A stretch of DNA of 64,000 bases, taken from assembly GCA_040386975.1 (NCBI GenBank), contig JAZKEO010000008.1, positions 3,830-67,829 of the forward strand. Reading direction: 5' to 3'. Both the position numbers and the translations under genes were made by a program. The notes under the pieces were generated by a model that saw only the letters and a list, made by a program, of their open reading frames with translations, was not told the origin of the DNA and did no database searches. Shown one piece after another: positions 1 to 8,669 of the stretch; positions within the stretch are counted from its first letter, which is position 1; every line of letters starts with the position of its first letter. Source of the stretch: M2408 sp040386975. GTDB taxonomy: Bacteria; Bacteroidota; Bacteroidia; Flavobacteriales_D; Crocinitomicaceae.

Positions 1-2
1 AA

Positions 3-746
3 AGTGTATTTACTTATGACAGTTTGAATAGAGTGAATGGTTATAAAAAATATTATTCTAATTCAAACCAATGGTTACTGTCTGAAAATTATACTTTTCA
101 ACATGACTCTTTAAATAGATTAAAGTTAATGTACTATTATTCTGTAGATGATTTTCCTCAATTTGTTCAAGACTATAGTTATGATTCAATTGGTAATCTT
201 ATTTTATTAACAAGGAATTATTTCTTTTCAAATGTACTTGTTGAAAAAAAATATTTTTATGATTATAATGTTGACACATCAATATTAGCTGTCCCTGAAG
301 TAGTTATTACAGAAGAATCAACGAAATATTTTCCATCTTATGATATTCAATTCTTTATAGGGTTTCCAAATTTTAACTCTCCAATGTTTTATCAATATAA
401 GAATAATAGCAAGATTGATAGTTGTATCATTGTTCGATATGAAAACGGTTTAGAAACAGAAAGAAATCTTTTTTTATATTTTTATTCACAACGAGATTTA
501 GGATTAAATTCACCTCAAGAAAACAGACCAAACATCTTCCCAAACCCAACAACTAATTTCATCAACATAGAAGAATCTTCAAAATTTGAATCTTTTGAAT
601 TAATTGACATCAAAGGAGAACTTATTTTAAAAGATAAATTAAATTCTTCACAAATTGATATTTCAAGTTTACAAAATGGAATTTATTTTCTGAATTTAAT
701 AAATGAGAATAAACAAATTAGTAGAAGCAAAATCATTAAGGAGTAA
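3..746 (+). CDS. T9SS type A sorting-domain protein, 5' end outside window
   Basis: The frame is open to the left edge, so only the C-terminal part (about 247 residues) is visible; a TTG at 24 is not a believable start because coding continues upstream of it (residues reading SVFTYDS precede it). The visible part has aromatic-rich YD-like repeats (YDSLNR, HDSLNR, YDSIGN) such as occur in Bacteroidota surface proteins. It ends in a 70-residue T9SS type A sorting domain: NIFPNPTTNF, then SFELIDIKGEL, then LQNGIYFLNL, ending KIIKE. The protein is therefore probably exported, cleaved and anchored at or released from the cell surface. The next gene is a paralogue sharing about 90% of nucleotides over this domain. 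The cargo function is unknown. Confidence 0.8.
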   Translation, partial: SVFTYDSLNRVNGYKKYYSNSNQWLLSENYTFQHDSLNRLKLMYYYSVDDFPQFVQDYSYDSIGNLILLTRNYFFSNVLVEKKYFYDYNVDTSILAVPEVVITEESTKYFPSYDIQFFIGFPNFNSPMFYQYKNNSKIDSCIIVRYENGLETERNLFLYFYSQRDLGLNSPQENRPNIFPNPTTNFINIEESSKFESFELIDIKGELILKDKLNSSQIDISSLQNGIYFLNLINENKQISRSKIIKE

Positions 747-763
747 ATTTAAAGACTCGATTG

Positions 764-795
764 AAACCATCATACGCAAGTGTGGTGGTTTTTTT
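764..795 (+). terminator. Rho-independent terminator
   Basis: Arms AAACCATCATA (764-774) and TGTGGTGGTTT (781-791) pair with two G-T wobbles around the loop CGCAAG and are followed by a T run. The terminator sits 17 nt after the stop at 746, and a near-identical copy follows the paralogous gene at 2287-2320. Confidence 0.85.
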
Positions 796-811
796 GTTTG
801 AGATAATTTAG

Positions 812-819
812 TACATTTG
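812..819 (+). promoter_or_regulatory. Bacteroidota -7 box TACATTTG
   Basis: Matches the TAnnTTTG consensus of the Bacteroidota primary sigma factor and lies 16 nt before the ATG at 836, just downstream of the terminator. No -33 TTTG at good spacing was seen. Confidence 0.55.
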
Positions 820-835
820 AAAAAAATAAATCACT

Positions 836-2269
836 ATGAAAAAAATATTGCTTTTTGCTTTAATTTTAATGAGTACATCGACATTCTTCTCTCAGGTAAG
901 TTCGAAATATTCTGATACTGAATTAAAAACGGTAATTAAAAAAATCAACAATTACAGTTATTACAAAAAAATAAAAAATAGTTTAGTCCAAGAAAAATCT
1001 TTAAAATATTTTTTAGATTCAGTGATTGTGTTTGAAGATTCAACAGGTTCAAACGGTTTTAAAAAAGACCAAAAACAAGTTTTACATTATGGCTCTGAGA
1101 ATAAAATTGCAAACTTTGAAATATTATCATGGAATGAAAGTATGAATCAATGGGACGAAAATCTTGATTACCAAATTGGAGAATGTTATTATTTAAATGA
1201 CTTTGATTTTGGAATAATCTTGACTGAAAACTCAGAGAAAGTATTTAGAATTGAATACAAACATGATTCAAATGGAATATTAATCTTAACTAAAATTTTT
1301 GAATTCAATACAGATTTTAATTTTTGGTTTAATACCTTAAAAGAGGAAATATCATACAATCAAAGCAACTTTCAAAATAAAACGATTTTCCAAAGAGATG
1401 AATTGGATACAACTTTATGGAATAACTTTTCTAAAGTTGATTATAGTTATAACTTAGATAATAATTTATTAGATAGTATTGAATATTTCGATTATGAATC
1501 AACTCCAATGAATTATAATATTTATTCTAAAATTGAATTTAGATATAATGATTTGAATTTGATTGATACAATTTTTAGTTATGAGGAATTCTCTCAAGAT
1601 AGTATGATTGTAACTTTTACAGAAGTCTTTTTTTATGATAACAATTTAATTACAGAATCTATTTATTATCATACTTTTAGTTCTGGATTTTACCGAAATA
1701 AATATTATTACGACCTTAATGGGAATATGTCAAAATATGAATATTCTTCAAGTAATCTTGGAACGGATTATCCAATAAGAGATCGTTATTTTTATTATAA
1801 TTATTCAATAAATTCACAAGATTTATTTTTTCAAGATTTACATGAATTTAGTTTTAATGACTATTATTGGGATAATTCTTATATTGATTCAAGAGAATTG
1901 ACTAGTTTTCGACTATTACCATTTCAAAATTACAATCTATTAGATAGTACAATTACTTATGAACTTGCTGGTACACCAAATACAATTTGGAAATCAGATT
2001 ATCATTACTCTCAACGTGAATTATCACTAAACACAATTTTAGATAATCCAATTAAAATCTATCCAAACCCTACAACTAATTTCATCAACATTGAAGAATC
2101 TTTAAAATTTGAATCATTTGAGTTAATTGATATCAAAGGTCAAATTGTTAGAAAAGAAAAACTAAATTCTTCGAAGATTGATGTTTCAAATTTACAAAAT
2201 GGAATTTATTTTCTGAATTTATACACTAATAATAAGACAATTGTTAGAAGCAAAATAATTAAGGAGTAA
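836..2269 (+). CDS. T9SS type A sorting-domain protein (tandem paralogue)
   Basis: A 477-aa exported protein of unknown function. Residues 1-19 form a signal peptide ending FFSQ. The middle is rich in Tyr, Asp and Ser with loose repeats of the kind YDLNGN and FRYNDLN, similar to the upstream partial gene. The last 70 residues are a T9SS type A sorting domain (KIYPNPTTNF, SFELIDIKGQ, LQNGIYFLNL, KIIKE). This implies Sec export, then T9SS passage across the outer membrane. Both the sorting domain and the downstream terminator are near-copies of those of the preceding gene, so the two arose by tandem duplication, with the N-terminal parts diverging faster. No enzymatic motif was found. Confidence 0.85.
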   Translation: MKKILLFALILMSTSTFFSQVSSKYSDTELKTVIKKINNYSYYKKIKNSLVQEKSLKYFLDSVIVFEDSTGSNGFKKDQKQVLHYGSENKIANFEILSWNESMNQWDENLDYQIGECYYLNDFDFGIILTENSEKVFRIEYKHDSNGILILTKIFEFNTDFNFWFNTLKEEISYNQSNFQNKTIFQRDELDTTLWNNFSKVDYSYNLDNNLLDSIEYFDYESTPMNYNIYSKIEFRYNDLNLIDTIFSYEEFSQDSMIVTFTEVFFYDNNLITESIYYHTFSSGFYRNKYYYDLNGNMSKYEYSSSNLGTDYPIRDRYFYYNYSINSQDLFFQDLHEFSFNDYYWDNSYIDSRELTSFRLLPFQNYNLLDSTITYELAGTPNTIWKSDYHYSQRELSLNTILDNPIKIYPNPTTNFINIEESLKFESFELIDIKGQIVRKEKLNSSKIDVSNLQNGIYFLNLYTNNKTIVRSKIIKE

Positions 2270-2286
2270 TTTTAAAGACTCGAATG

Positions 2287-2320
2287 AAACCATCATGCGA
2301 AAGTGTGGTGGTTTTTTTTT
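2287..2320 (+). terminator. Rho-independent terminator (duplicate of 764-795)
   Basis: Arms AAACCATCA (2287-2295) and TGGTGGTTT (2306-2314) are followed by about six more T. Flanking bases (AAAGACTCGA-type) also match the upstream copy, so the duplicated unit included the terminator. Confidence 0.85.
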
Positions 2321-2321
2321 G

Positions 2322-2329
2322 TATTTTTG
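2322..2329 (+). promoter_or_regulatory. -7 box TATTTTTG
   Basis: Fits TAnnTTTG and lies 36 nt before the ATG at 2366, directly after the terminator T run. Confidence 0.45.
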
Positions 2330-2365
2330 GCATAGAAATTGAAAAGTTAGAACAAAATATTTATA

Positions 2366-3544
2366 ATGAAAAAACTCTTCACTCTTTTAAGCTTATCTTT
2401 TTTGACACTAAACCTAGTTGCTCAAACCGTAAAATTAAAAATCACATATAAAGATTACCCAGTTCAAAATTCGGATATTACCATAAAAATTGGCGATGCA
2501 AGTATTGGAACAGGTCGAACAGACAACGATGGGGAAGTTTCTATTTCTTGTTCTAATTTATTCACAAAAAATATTGACGTTTACGGAAGTAAAACAACAT
2601 CTAACACAACCAAAACATGGGATGTGAAAGGGTATGTAAATTTGGACGGAAATAATTTTTATCACATGAAAATGGAGGTATTTGCTAAAGAAATGGCAGA
2701 TGCATCTGGAGGTTTTATGTCCGAAAGTTCTATTGCTGCCATGTGGGGATTAGCTGCGGGCGGTAAAAACGATTCTGAAAACATGAGTTCAAATAGTAAC
2801 ACGAATACAAACAATAACACAAATTCTAATTCAAACAATCAAACGACAAACACTGAACCTGAAGAAGAAAAAATTGATTTGAATCAGATGCGAGAAGACA
2901 ACTTATTAACTTACAAGCAGAATTTAGAAAATGACATCATTCGTTTTGAGAGAAAAATCAAAAAAGATGAAAAAGAAATCAATGAAGCAAGAGCTGAAGG
3001 AAAATCACAAACTGAAATTCGTCGCTTAGAAATTGACAAACAAATTGATATTCTAACAAAGGAGAAAAAAGAAATCCTTTTAAGAGAAACGAATGCGAAA
3101 ATTGCTAAAACAGAACTTTCTTTTGAAGAAAAAAGACAAAATTCCTCTAGAAAAGATCAAATAAAAGATGAAATTTCACTTTTGAAAGACGAAGATAAAA
3201 AATTAAAAAATGCAGAGAAAACTGCTTCAAAAGAAAAAGAAATTGAAATCACGCAAGCTGGTAATGAAATAATTACGGAAGAGCAAAAAGCAAAAAACGA
3301 ACAGAAAGCATACGAGGAAGAGGAGAAATTCCAAAAAAAGAGCAAACAAATGCTTAAATTGGATTTAACTGAGTTAAAAGTTGCTTTAAAGAAAAAGAAC
3401 TTAAACTTTAAAATTCAAGCTGGTGCTGGCATTCAAGAAGAAGAAAAAATGACCAAATTGAAAGAAGAAATTGTTGCTTTAGAACTTAAAGTCGAAAAAT
3501 ACGAAAAACGTATTGCTGAATTAGAAGGAAAGGAAGAGAAATAA
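2366..3544 (+). CDS. Secreted protein with Asn/Ser-rich linker and long coiled coil
   Basis: A 392-aa protein with a signal peptide (residues 1-20, ending LVAQ). Residues 21-115 look like a small beta domain (VKLKITYKD, GRTDNDGEVSI), reminiscent of carboxypeptidase-regulatory or Ig-like folds. A linker of almost only Asn, Ser and Thr spans residues 140-165. Residues about 170-390 are dominated by Lys, Glu, Ile and Leu with heptad character and should form a long coiled coil. There is no T9SS signal, so it probably stays in the periplasm. Function not recognised. It has its own promoter-like box and ends 10 nt from the convergent NUDIX gene. Confidence 0.75.
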   Translation: MKKLFTLLSLSFLTLNLVAQTVKLKITYKDYPVQNSDITIKIGDASIGTGRTDNDGEVSISCSNLFTKNIDVYGSKTTSNTTKTWDVKGYVNLDGNNFYHMKMEVFAKEMADASGGFMSESSIAAMWGLAAGGKNDSENMSSNSNTNTNNNTNSNSNNQTTNTEPEEEKIDLNQMREDNLLTYKQNLENDIIRFERKIKKDEKEINEARAEGKSQTEIRRLEIDKQIDILTKEKKEILLRETNAKIAKTELSFEEKRQNSSRKDQIKDEISLLKDEDKKLKNAEKTASKEKEIEITQAGNEIITEEQKAKNEQKAYEEEEKFQKKSKQMLKLDLTELKVALKKKNLNFKIQAGAGIQEEEKMTKLKEEIVALELKVEKYEKRIAELEGKEEK

Positions 3545-3554
3545 ATTTTTAATT

Positions 3555-4160
3555 TCAATCAAAATAATGCTCCATTACATCCGCAATTGAAGCAAAAGTT
3601 TCTTCTTTGATTTTTTGAACTTTCTCTAAATTTACCCATTTTGCTTTAGTTATTCCTTCCTCTTTTTGAGCACTTAATTTTTTATTTCCTGAATAATTTA
3701 AGGAATACCAAAAGGTTTTTTTGATGGTGTCTCTTCCTTCAAATTCGTAAACGTGGTAAGTAATTGCAATTAATGAGTCTACTTTTTCGCAAGAAACACC
3801 ACATTCTTCTTCAATTTCGCGAAGTGCCGCAATTTCTGGATTTTCACCCGATTCAATTTTCCCTTTTGGAATATCCCAAACGCCGTTTCGTTTGATAAAC
3901 AAGTATTTATCTTTTCTTTTCACAATTCCTCCAGCAGCTTCTACATAATCATATTCTGAGAAAAAATCAGAAATTCCCGTTTCAGCATTTTCACAAAAAA
4001 TCACAATTGGTATGTTTTTTGAAGTAAGCTGTAACAAATCTAAAACATAACGTTTATTAGAATTGGCAAGACTTTCAGAAATAAAAACACCGTCAAACTC
4101 ATTCCTATTTTTCGAGTTTATGAAAAATAATGGTTTGTTTTGAATAAAAACTTTATACAT
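3555..4160 (-). CDS. NUDIX hydrolase
   Basis: A 201-aa protein. The C-terminal half has a perfect Nudix box GX5EX7REUXEEXGU (GKIESGENPEIAALREIEEE followed by CGV), with the typical preceding strand VVKRKDKYLFIKRNGVWDIPKG. It should hydrolyse a nucleoside diphosphate linked to another moiety; the substrate is not predictable. The N-terminal 70 residues are an extra domain seen in Bacteroidota homologues. I chose the ATG at 4160 (MYKVFIQ): the longer open frame to 4256 would run antisense into pyrE. The start lies only 7 nt from the divergent pyrE start. Confidence 0.85.
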   Translation of the reverse strand: MYKVFIQNKPLFFINSKNRNEFDGVFISESLANSNKRYVLDLLQLTSKNIPIVIFCENAETGISDFFSEYDYVEAAGGIVKRKDKYLFIKRNGVWDIPKGKIESGENPEIAALREIEEECGVSCEKVDSLIAITYHVYEFEGRDTIKKTFWYSLNYSGNKKLSAQKEEGITKAKWVNLEKVQKIKEETFASIADVMEHYFD

Positions 4161-4163
4161 TTG
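4134..4163 (+). promoter_or_regulatory. pyrE promoter inside the NUDIX 5' end, leaderless type
   Basis: TTTG at 4134-4137 and TACATTTG at 4156-4163 are 18 nt apart, close to the Bacteroidota -33/-7 layout. Only 4 nt separate the box from the pyrE ATG at 4168, so transcription should start at or beside the start codon. The promoter overlaps the first codons of the opposite-strand NUDIX gene. Confidence 0.6.
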
Positions 4164-4167
4164 CACT

Positions 4168-4809
4168 ATGAAATTGAACAACGACCGAGCATACAAACTA
4201 GCCGAATTTTTACTACAAATTAAAGCAATTAAATTACAACCTGCAAGTCCTTTCACTTGGGCATCAGGCTGGAAATCTCCAATTTATTGTGATAATCGTA
4301 AAACATTATCTTTTCCAAAGGTTAGAACATACATCCGTCAGTCTTTTTCTGAAATGATTAATGAAAAATTTGGCAAACCAGATTTGATTGCTGGCGTTGC
4401 AACGGGTGGAATTGCTCACGGTGTTTTAGTAGCTCAAGAATTAGGAATTCCTTTTGTTTACGTTAGATCTACACCAAAAGCACATGGCTTAGGAAATCAA
4501 ATCGAAGGTTATTTTGAAGAAAATCAAACTGTAGTTGTTGTTGAAGATTTAATTTCCACAGGTGGAAGCAGTCTTGAAGCTGTAAAAGCATTGAGAGATG
4601 CAGGTTTAAACGTTAAAGGTTTGGCTGCAATTTTTACTTACGGTTTTGAAGAAGCAAAAAACAATTTCAAAAAAGTGAAATGTGAATTTGAAACTTTGAC
4701 AAATTATGAGTTTTTAATGGAACAAGCTGTTAAGAAAAAATATATCAACGAAGCAGATGTTGAGTCTCTAAAAGAGTGGAACAAGAATCCATCTGAATGG
4801 ATGAAGTAA
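4168..4809 (+). CDS. pyrE: Orotate phosphoribosyltransferase
   Basis: A 213-aa protein of the expected length. It converts orotate and PRPP to orotidine 5'-phosphate in de novo pyrimidine synthesis, in the cytoplasm. Seen in the sequence: the PRPP-binding loop VVVVEDLISTGGSS (around residues 125-138), the N-terminal ASPFTWASGWKSPIYCDNR substrate segment, and the IAGVATGGIAHG strand. The start ATG at 4168 sits 4 nt behind a TAnnTTTG box. An SRPBCC gene follows 40 nt later on the same strand, probably cotranscribed. Confidence 0.95.
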   Translation: MKLNNDRAYKLAEFLLQIKAIKLQPASPFTWASGWKSPIYCDNRKTLSFPKVRTYIRQSFSEMINEKFGKPDLIAGVATGGIAHGVLVAQELGIPFVYVRSTPKAHGLGNQIEGYFEENQTVVVVEDLISTGGSSLEAVKALRDAGLNVKGLAAIFTYGFEEAKNNFKKVKCEFETLTNYEFLMEQAVKKKYINEADVESLKEWNKNPSEWMK

Positions 4810-4849
4810 TAAGAGTTTTAAAAATTAAAAACATATAAAATTAAAAGCA

Positions 4850-5248
4850 ATGATAATAGAGAGCAATAAAGTTACTGTAAACGCACCTATTCAAACGGTT
4901 TTTGATTTTCTGAAAGACACAAATAACATCAATTATTTATTGCCTCAAGATAAAATTACTGATTGGAAATCTGACGAATTATCTTGCTCATTCAAGGTTC
5001 AAGGAGGAATTATCATTTCATTTCTACAAGATCGTATCGAAGAACCGACGCGCATTTTTCTTAAATCTGGTGAAAAAGTTCCATTTAAATTCACACTGAC
5101 AGTTTTCTTTGAAGATAAAGGAGATAAAACGGAAGGTTATCTGAAGTTTGATGGAGATGTAAACATGTTTTTAAAAATGATGATTGAAGGTCCTTTAACG
5201 CATCTTTTCAATACCATGGCGGATAATCTGACGAAACACTTTAATTAA
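4850..5248 (+). CDS. SRPBCC (START-like) family protein
   Basis: A 132-aa single-domain protein. The opening, ESNKVTVNAPIQTVFDFLKDTNN, is typical of the SRPBCC/polyketide-cyclase fold, which forms a deep hydrophobic ligand pocket; the C-terminal long helix (GPLTHLFNTMADNL) also fits. The ligand is unknown. It lies 40 nt after pyrE, so it is likely cotranscribed, though a functional link to pyrimidine synthesis is not evident. It is convergent with birA. Confidence 0.75.
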   Translation: MIIESNKVTVNAPIQTVFDFLKDTNNINYLLPQDKITDWKSDELSCSFKVQGGIIISFLQDRIEEPTRIFLKSGEKVPFKFTLTVFFEDKGDKTEGYLKFDGDVNMFLKMMIEGPLTHLFNTMADNLTKHFN

Positions 5249-5310
5249 TTTTGGATATTAAGATTTTAAGACTTGAACTTGACGAAAATTAATTCTGAAC
5301 TAAAAAACAC

Positions 5311-5340
5311 TACAAACTTCTAACTCATAACTACTAACTA
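5311..5340. repeat. ACTCATAACT-type intergenic repeat
   Basis: The convergent gap between the SRPBCC gene and birA holds TACAAACTTCTAACTCATAA and neighbouring CTACTAACTA. The same words recur at 22472-22524 between another convergent pair, suggesting a dispersed repeat family. Confidence 0.45.
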
Positions 5341-6096
5341 ATTTCCTCTTTCTAAAAAAATAATTTCTTTATTCTGATAAGCATTAACTTCTTTTGAATC
5401 TAAATTCTCGACTAAAAGTCTCCCAATTTCATCAATTCCAACGATTTTTCCTTTAAAACTTGTATCTGAAACTTGATAAGTCGATTCTTTTTGAAATAAC
5501 CATAAATTTTCCAAATAATCAGTTTTAATTTGCTCAAAAAGAAAGTTTTCCAACAAATTGATTCGCTCATTTAACTTCTCACAAAGCTTAAAAATTAACT
5601 CTTGAACTTGGAATTCATTCCCAGTAATCAACTTCAAGCTTGTAGCATTGTAAGTTCCAAATTGTTCTTGATTTACATTGATTCCAATTCCAACAATGCT
5701 ACTTTTTATTTGTAAATCATCAAATTTGGCTTTTTCAAGCTGTGTTTCGATTAAAATTCCAGCAATTTTTGAATTATTATACAAAATATCGTTGGGCCAT
5801 TTAATCTTGAAATTTGGATCAAATTCTTTAAAAAAATCAACTAAAGCCAAACTTATCGCTTGTGTTAAATAAAAATTATGTTTTAGCGACAAATTGACAT
5901 GCTTTAAAAACACACTTAAACTTATATTTTTATAGGGCTCTGAGTCCCAAACAGCCCCTCTCTGCCCCTTTCCAAGTGTTTGATTGCCTGCCAAAATAAC
6001 AGTCCCATGTTCAATTTCATTGCGATTAATCAAATTGGCAACATAATTGTTTGTAGAGTCAAGTGTATCTTTATAAATTATTTTTCTGCCAATCAT
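5338..6096 (-). CDS. birA: Biotin--[acetyl-CoA-carboxylase] ligase
   Basis: A 252-aa protein that activates biotin as biotinyl-AMP and transfers it to the carboxyl-carrier lysine of biotin-dependent carboxylases. Seen: STNNYVANL near the N-terminus, the biotinyl-AMP loop TLGKGQRGAVW, and KWPNDILYNNSKIAGILIE with the conserved KWPND and K-x-GGILIE-like parts. The protein starts directly with the catalytic domain and has no N-terminal helix-turn-helix, so it is a class I ligase without the DNA-binding role of E. coli BirA. I chose the ATG at 6096 (MIGRKIIYKDTL), since the open frame upstream to 6231 is hydrophobic low-complexity and overlaps the rsfS promoter region. Confidence 0.9.
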   Translation of the reverse strand: MIGRKIIYKDTLDSTNNYVANLINRNEIEHGTVILAGNQTLGKGQRGAVWDSEPYKNISLSVFLKHVNLSLKHNFYLTQAISLALVDFFKEFDPNFKIKWPNDILYNNSKIAGILIETQLEKAKFDDLQIKSSIVGIGINVNQEQFGTYNATSLKLITGNEFQVQELIFKLCEKLNERINLLENFLFEQIKTDYLENLWLFQKESTYQVSDTSFKGKIVGIDEIGRLLVENLDSKEVNAYQNKEIIFLERGN

Positions 6097-6214
6097 GGTT
6101 GATTTTTGTAGATAATTTTTGTTAAGATTAAGAAATTGTGCTTGTAAAATTAAAAAATAAATTAGTTTTGTATAAGTTTTGAAAAGCAATACAAAACAAG
6201 ACGAATAAAAGTAA

Positions 6215-6592
6215 ATGTATAAAATAAACAATCAAATAGATTCTGAGACACTTTGTAAATCAATTGTTGAAGGAATGCAAGAAAATAAAGCGAAAGATAT
6301 CGTAGTTTTAGATTTAAGAGATATCCACTCATCAGTAACAGATTTTTTTGTTATCTGTTCGGGTGAATCAAATGTTCAAGTTGACGGTATAAACTCAACA
6401 GTTGTTCGCCACACACGTAAAGAATTAAAAGAAAGACCTTGGCATGTTGAAGGAAAAGAGAATTCTGAATGGATTCTTTTAGATTATGTTAATGTTGTTG
6501 CACATATTTTTTACAAAGATGCACGTGGTTTCTTTGATTTAGAAGGACTTTGGGCAGACGCAATTCGTACAGATATTCCTAATTTAGATTAA
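6215..6592 (+). CDS. rsfS: Ribosome silencing factor
   Basis: A 125-aa protein of the RsfS/Iojap family, which binds uL14 on the 50S subunit and blocks 30S joining under starvation. Diagnostic strings: KDIVVLDLRDIHSSVTDFFVICSG, then RPWHVEGKENSEWILLDYVNVVAHIF. First gene of the rsfS-ftsH-(small protein)-cdsA run; ftsH starts 10 nt later. It is divergent from birA. Confidence 0.95.
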   Translation: MYKINNQIDSETLCKSIVEGMQENKAKDIVVLDLRDIHSSVTDFFVICSGESNVQVDGINSTVVRHTRKELKERPWHVEGKENSEWILLDYVNVVAHIFYKDARGFFDLEGLWADAIRTDIPNLD

Positions 6593-6602
6593 ACCATTAA
6601 AA

Positions 6603-8669
6603 ATGAGCGAGAATAATCAAGAAAAAGATAAAAAGAAAAGTCCCTTTTCAATCTATTGGATTTATGCCTTAATTGGAATTTCAATTATTGCATTTCAATT
6701 ATTTATGAGTGGTGCAGGAGATGTAAAAATCAAATATCAATCAACATTTTTCGCTTTAGCAGATTCAAGCTATGTTACTGATGTAAAATTAGTTAACCGC
6801 GTTCGAGTTGACTTTAAACTTACGGAAGAAGGAAGAAAATTTGTAACAGCATCAAAAGACAAACAGTTTTTACCAATAAAAAACAGTTTGAAAGCTGGAA
6901 ATAAATCCATGGCTGCAACAAATCCAACTTTTCAATTGGATGTTTCTGATGCTGGAAACTTTCTTGATGGTTTAGATAAAACAAACGAAGCTTTAAAATC
7001 TGCAGGTAAAAAAGAAATTGAACATATCCCAACGGAAGAAGTAAATTATCTTGGAAATATTATCAGTTTCATCTTGCCAATTTTAATTTTGATTGTCATT
7101 TGGATGTTTGTAATGAGAAGAATGTCTGGTGGAAATGGTCCTGGTGGTCAAATTTTCAACATCGGAAAATCTCGTGCTCAAGTTTACGACAAAGGAAAAT
7201 CGACAAACATCACTTTTCAAGATGTTGCCGGTTTACAAGAAGCTAAAGTTGAAATTCAAGAGATTGTTGAATTCTTAAAAAACTCAAAAAAATATACTGA
7301 ATTAGGGGCAAAAATACCTAAAGGTGCACTTCTTGTAGGACCTCCAGGAACTGGAAAAACTTTGTTAGCTAAAGCTGTAGCTGGTGAAGCAAAAGTTCCA
7401 TTTTTCTCTCTTTCAGGTTCTGATTTCGTTGAAATGTTTGTAGGTGTTGGTGCTTCTCGTGTGAGAGATTTATTCAAACAAGCAAAAGAAAAAGCTCCAG
7501 CGATTATTTTCATTGATGAAATTGATGCTATTGGTCGTGCAAGAAGCAAAGGAAATGGAATGGGAGCAAATGATGAGCGTGAAAACACCTTGAATCAATT
7601 GTTGACTGAAATGGATGGTTTTGGAACAAATTCTGGAGTTATCATTTTAGCGGCAACAAACAGAGCAGACGTTTTGGATAGTGCTTTGATGCGTGCTGGT
7701 CGTTTCGACAGACAAATTTATGTTGACATGCCAGACATCAATGAGCGAAAAGAAATTTTCTTAGTTCACTTGAAACCAATCAAAAAAGACGATTCAATAG
7801 ACGTTGATTTCTTAGCAAAACAAACTCCTGGTTTCTCAGGTGCTGACATTGCAAATTTATGTAACGAAGCTGCTTTGATTGCTGCAAGACACAACAAAAC
7901 ACAAGTTGAAAAACAAGATTTCTTAGATGCCGTTGATAGAATTGTTGGTGGACTTGAAAAGAAAAATAAAATCATTACTAAACAAGAAAAACGTTCTATT
8001 GCTTTCCATGAAGCTGGTCATGCAACAACATCTTGGTTATTGGAACACGCTTCACCATTGGTAAAAGTGACCATCGTTCCTCGTGGACAATCTTTGGGCG
8101 CTGCTTGGTATTTACCAGAAGAAAGAAGTATTACTACAACAGAGCAAATTTCTGATGAAATGTGTTCAGCATTGGGTGGTAGAGCAGCTGAAGAATTGAT
8201 TTTCGGTAAAATTTCAACTGGAGCATTAAGTGATTTGGAAAAAGTGACCAAACAAGCTTATGCGATGGTGAGTGTTTACGGATTAAACAAACGTATTGGA
8301 AATCGTTCCTATTACGATTCTCAAGGACGTGATTCTTTCACAAAACCTTATTCTGAAGACACAGCTCGTATTATTGATGAAGAAGTAAGCATTTTGATTG
8401 AAATACAATATCAAAGAGCTTTAGCTTTATTGACAGAAAACAAAGATAAACTTACTGCTTTAGCAGAAAAACTACTAGAAAAAGAAGTTATTTTCAAAGA
8501 AGATTTAGAGCTCATTTTCGGAAAAAGAGAATGGGATGTACATGAAATCTTAGAAGAAAAAACGGAAACCCTTATCGACCAAAAAACCACTACAGAAAAT
8601 GAATCGTTAATTGACGAAGTAAAAACTGAAGATAATGGGATTGTTGAGAAAACTGACGGAGATATTTAG
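6603..8669 (+). CDS. ftsH: ATP-dependent zinc metalloprotease FtsH
   Basis: A 688-aa membrane AAA+ protease that extracts and degrades membrane and cytosolic proteins as a hexamer. Seen in order: TM1 (about 17-34), periplasmic domain, TM2 (about 152-171), Walker A GPPGTGKT (246-253), Walker B IIFIDEID (301-308), arginine-finger region RAGRFDR (364-370), zinc motif HEAGH (469-473), and third zinc ligand Asp in GALSDLEK (about 544). The C-terminal 60 residues are acidic and low complexity. The last 35 nt overlap the next gene, indicating translational coupling. Confidence 0.97.
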   Translation: MSENNQEKDKKKSPFSIYWIYALIGISIIAFQLFMSGAGDVKIKYQSTFFALADSSYVTDVKLVNRVRVDFKLTEEGRKFVTASKDKQFLPIKNSLKAGNKSMAATNPTFQLDVSDAGNFLDGLDKTNEALKSAGKKEIEHIPTEEVNYLGNIISFILPILILIVIWMFVMRRMSGGNGPGGQIFNIGKSRAQVYDKGKSTNITFQDVAGLQEAKVEIQEIVEFLKNSKKYTELGAKIPKGALLVGPPGTGKTLLAKAVAGEAKVPFFSLSGSDFVEMFVGVGASRVRDLFKQAKEKAPAIIFIDEIDAIGRARSKGNGMGANDERENTLNQLLTEMDGFGTNSGVIILAATNRADVLDSALMRAGRFDRQIYVDMPDINERKEIFLVHLKPIKKDDSIDVDFLAKQTPGFSGADIANLCNEAALIAARHNKTQVEKQDFLDAVDRIVGGLEKKNKIITKQEKRSIAFHEAGHATTSWLLEHASPLVKVTIVPRGQSLGAAWYLPEERSITTTEQISDEMCSALGGRAAEELIFGKISTGALSDLEKVTKQAYAMVSVYGLNKRIGNRSYYDSQGRDSFTKPYSEDTARIIDEEVSILIEIQYQRALALLTENKDKLTALAEKLLEKEVIFKEDLELIFGKREWDVHEILEEKTETLIDQKTTTENESLIDEVKTEDNGIVEKTDGDI

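Noticed and set aside
4160..4256. Longer NUDIX start at 4256
   Set aside because: It would extend across the pyrE promoter and 89 nt into pyrE in antisense; the ATG at 4160 gives the family-like start.
7256..7588. Minus-strand frame inside ftsH and similar antisense frames elsewhere
   Set aside because: They lie opposite strongly conserved genes, are low-complexity or Ser/Ile-rich and have no promoter; these are shadows of the real genes.
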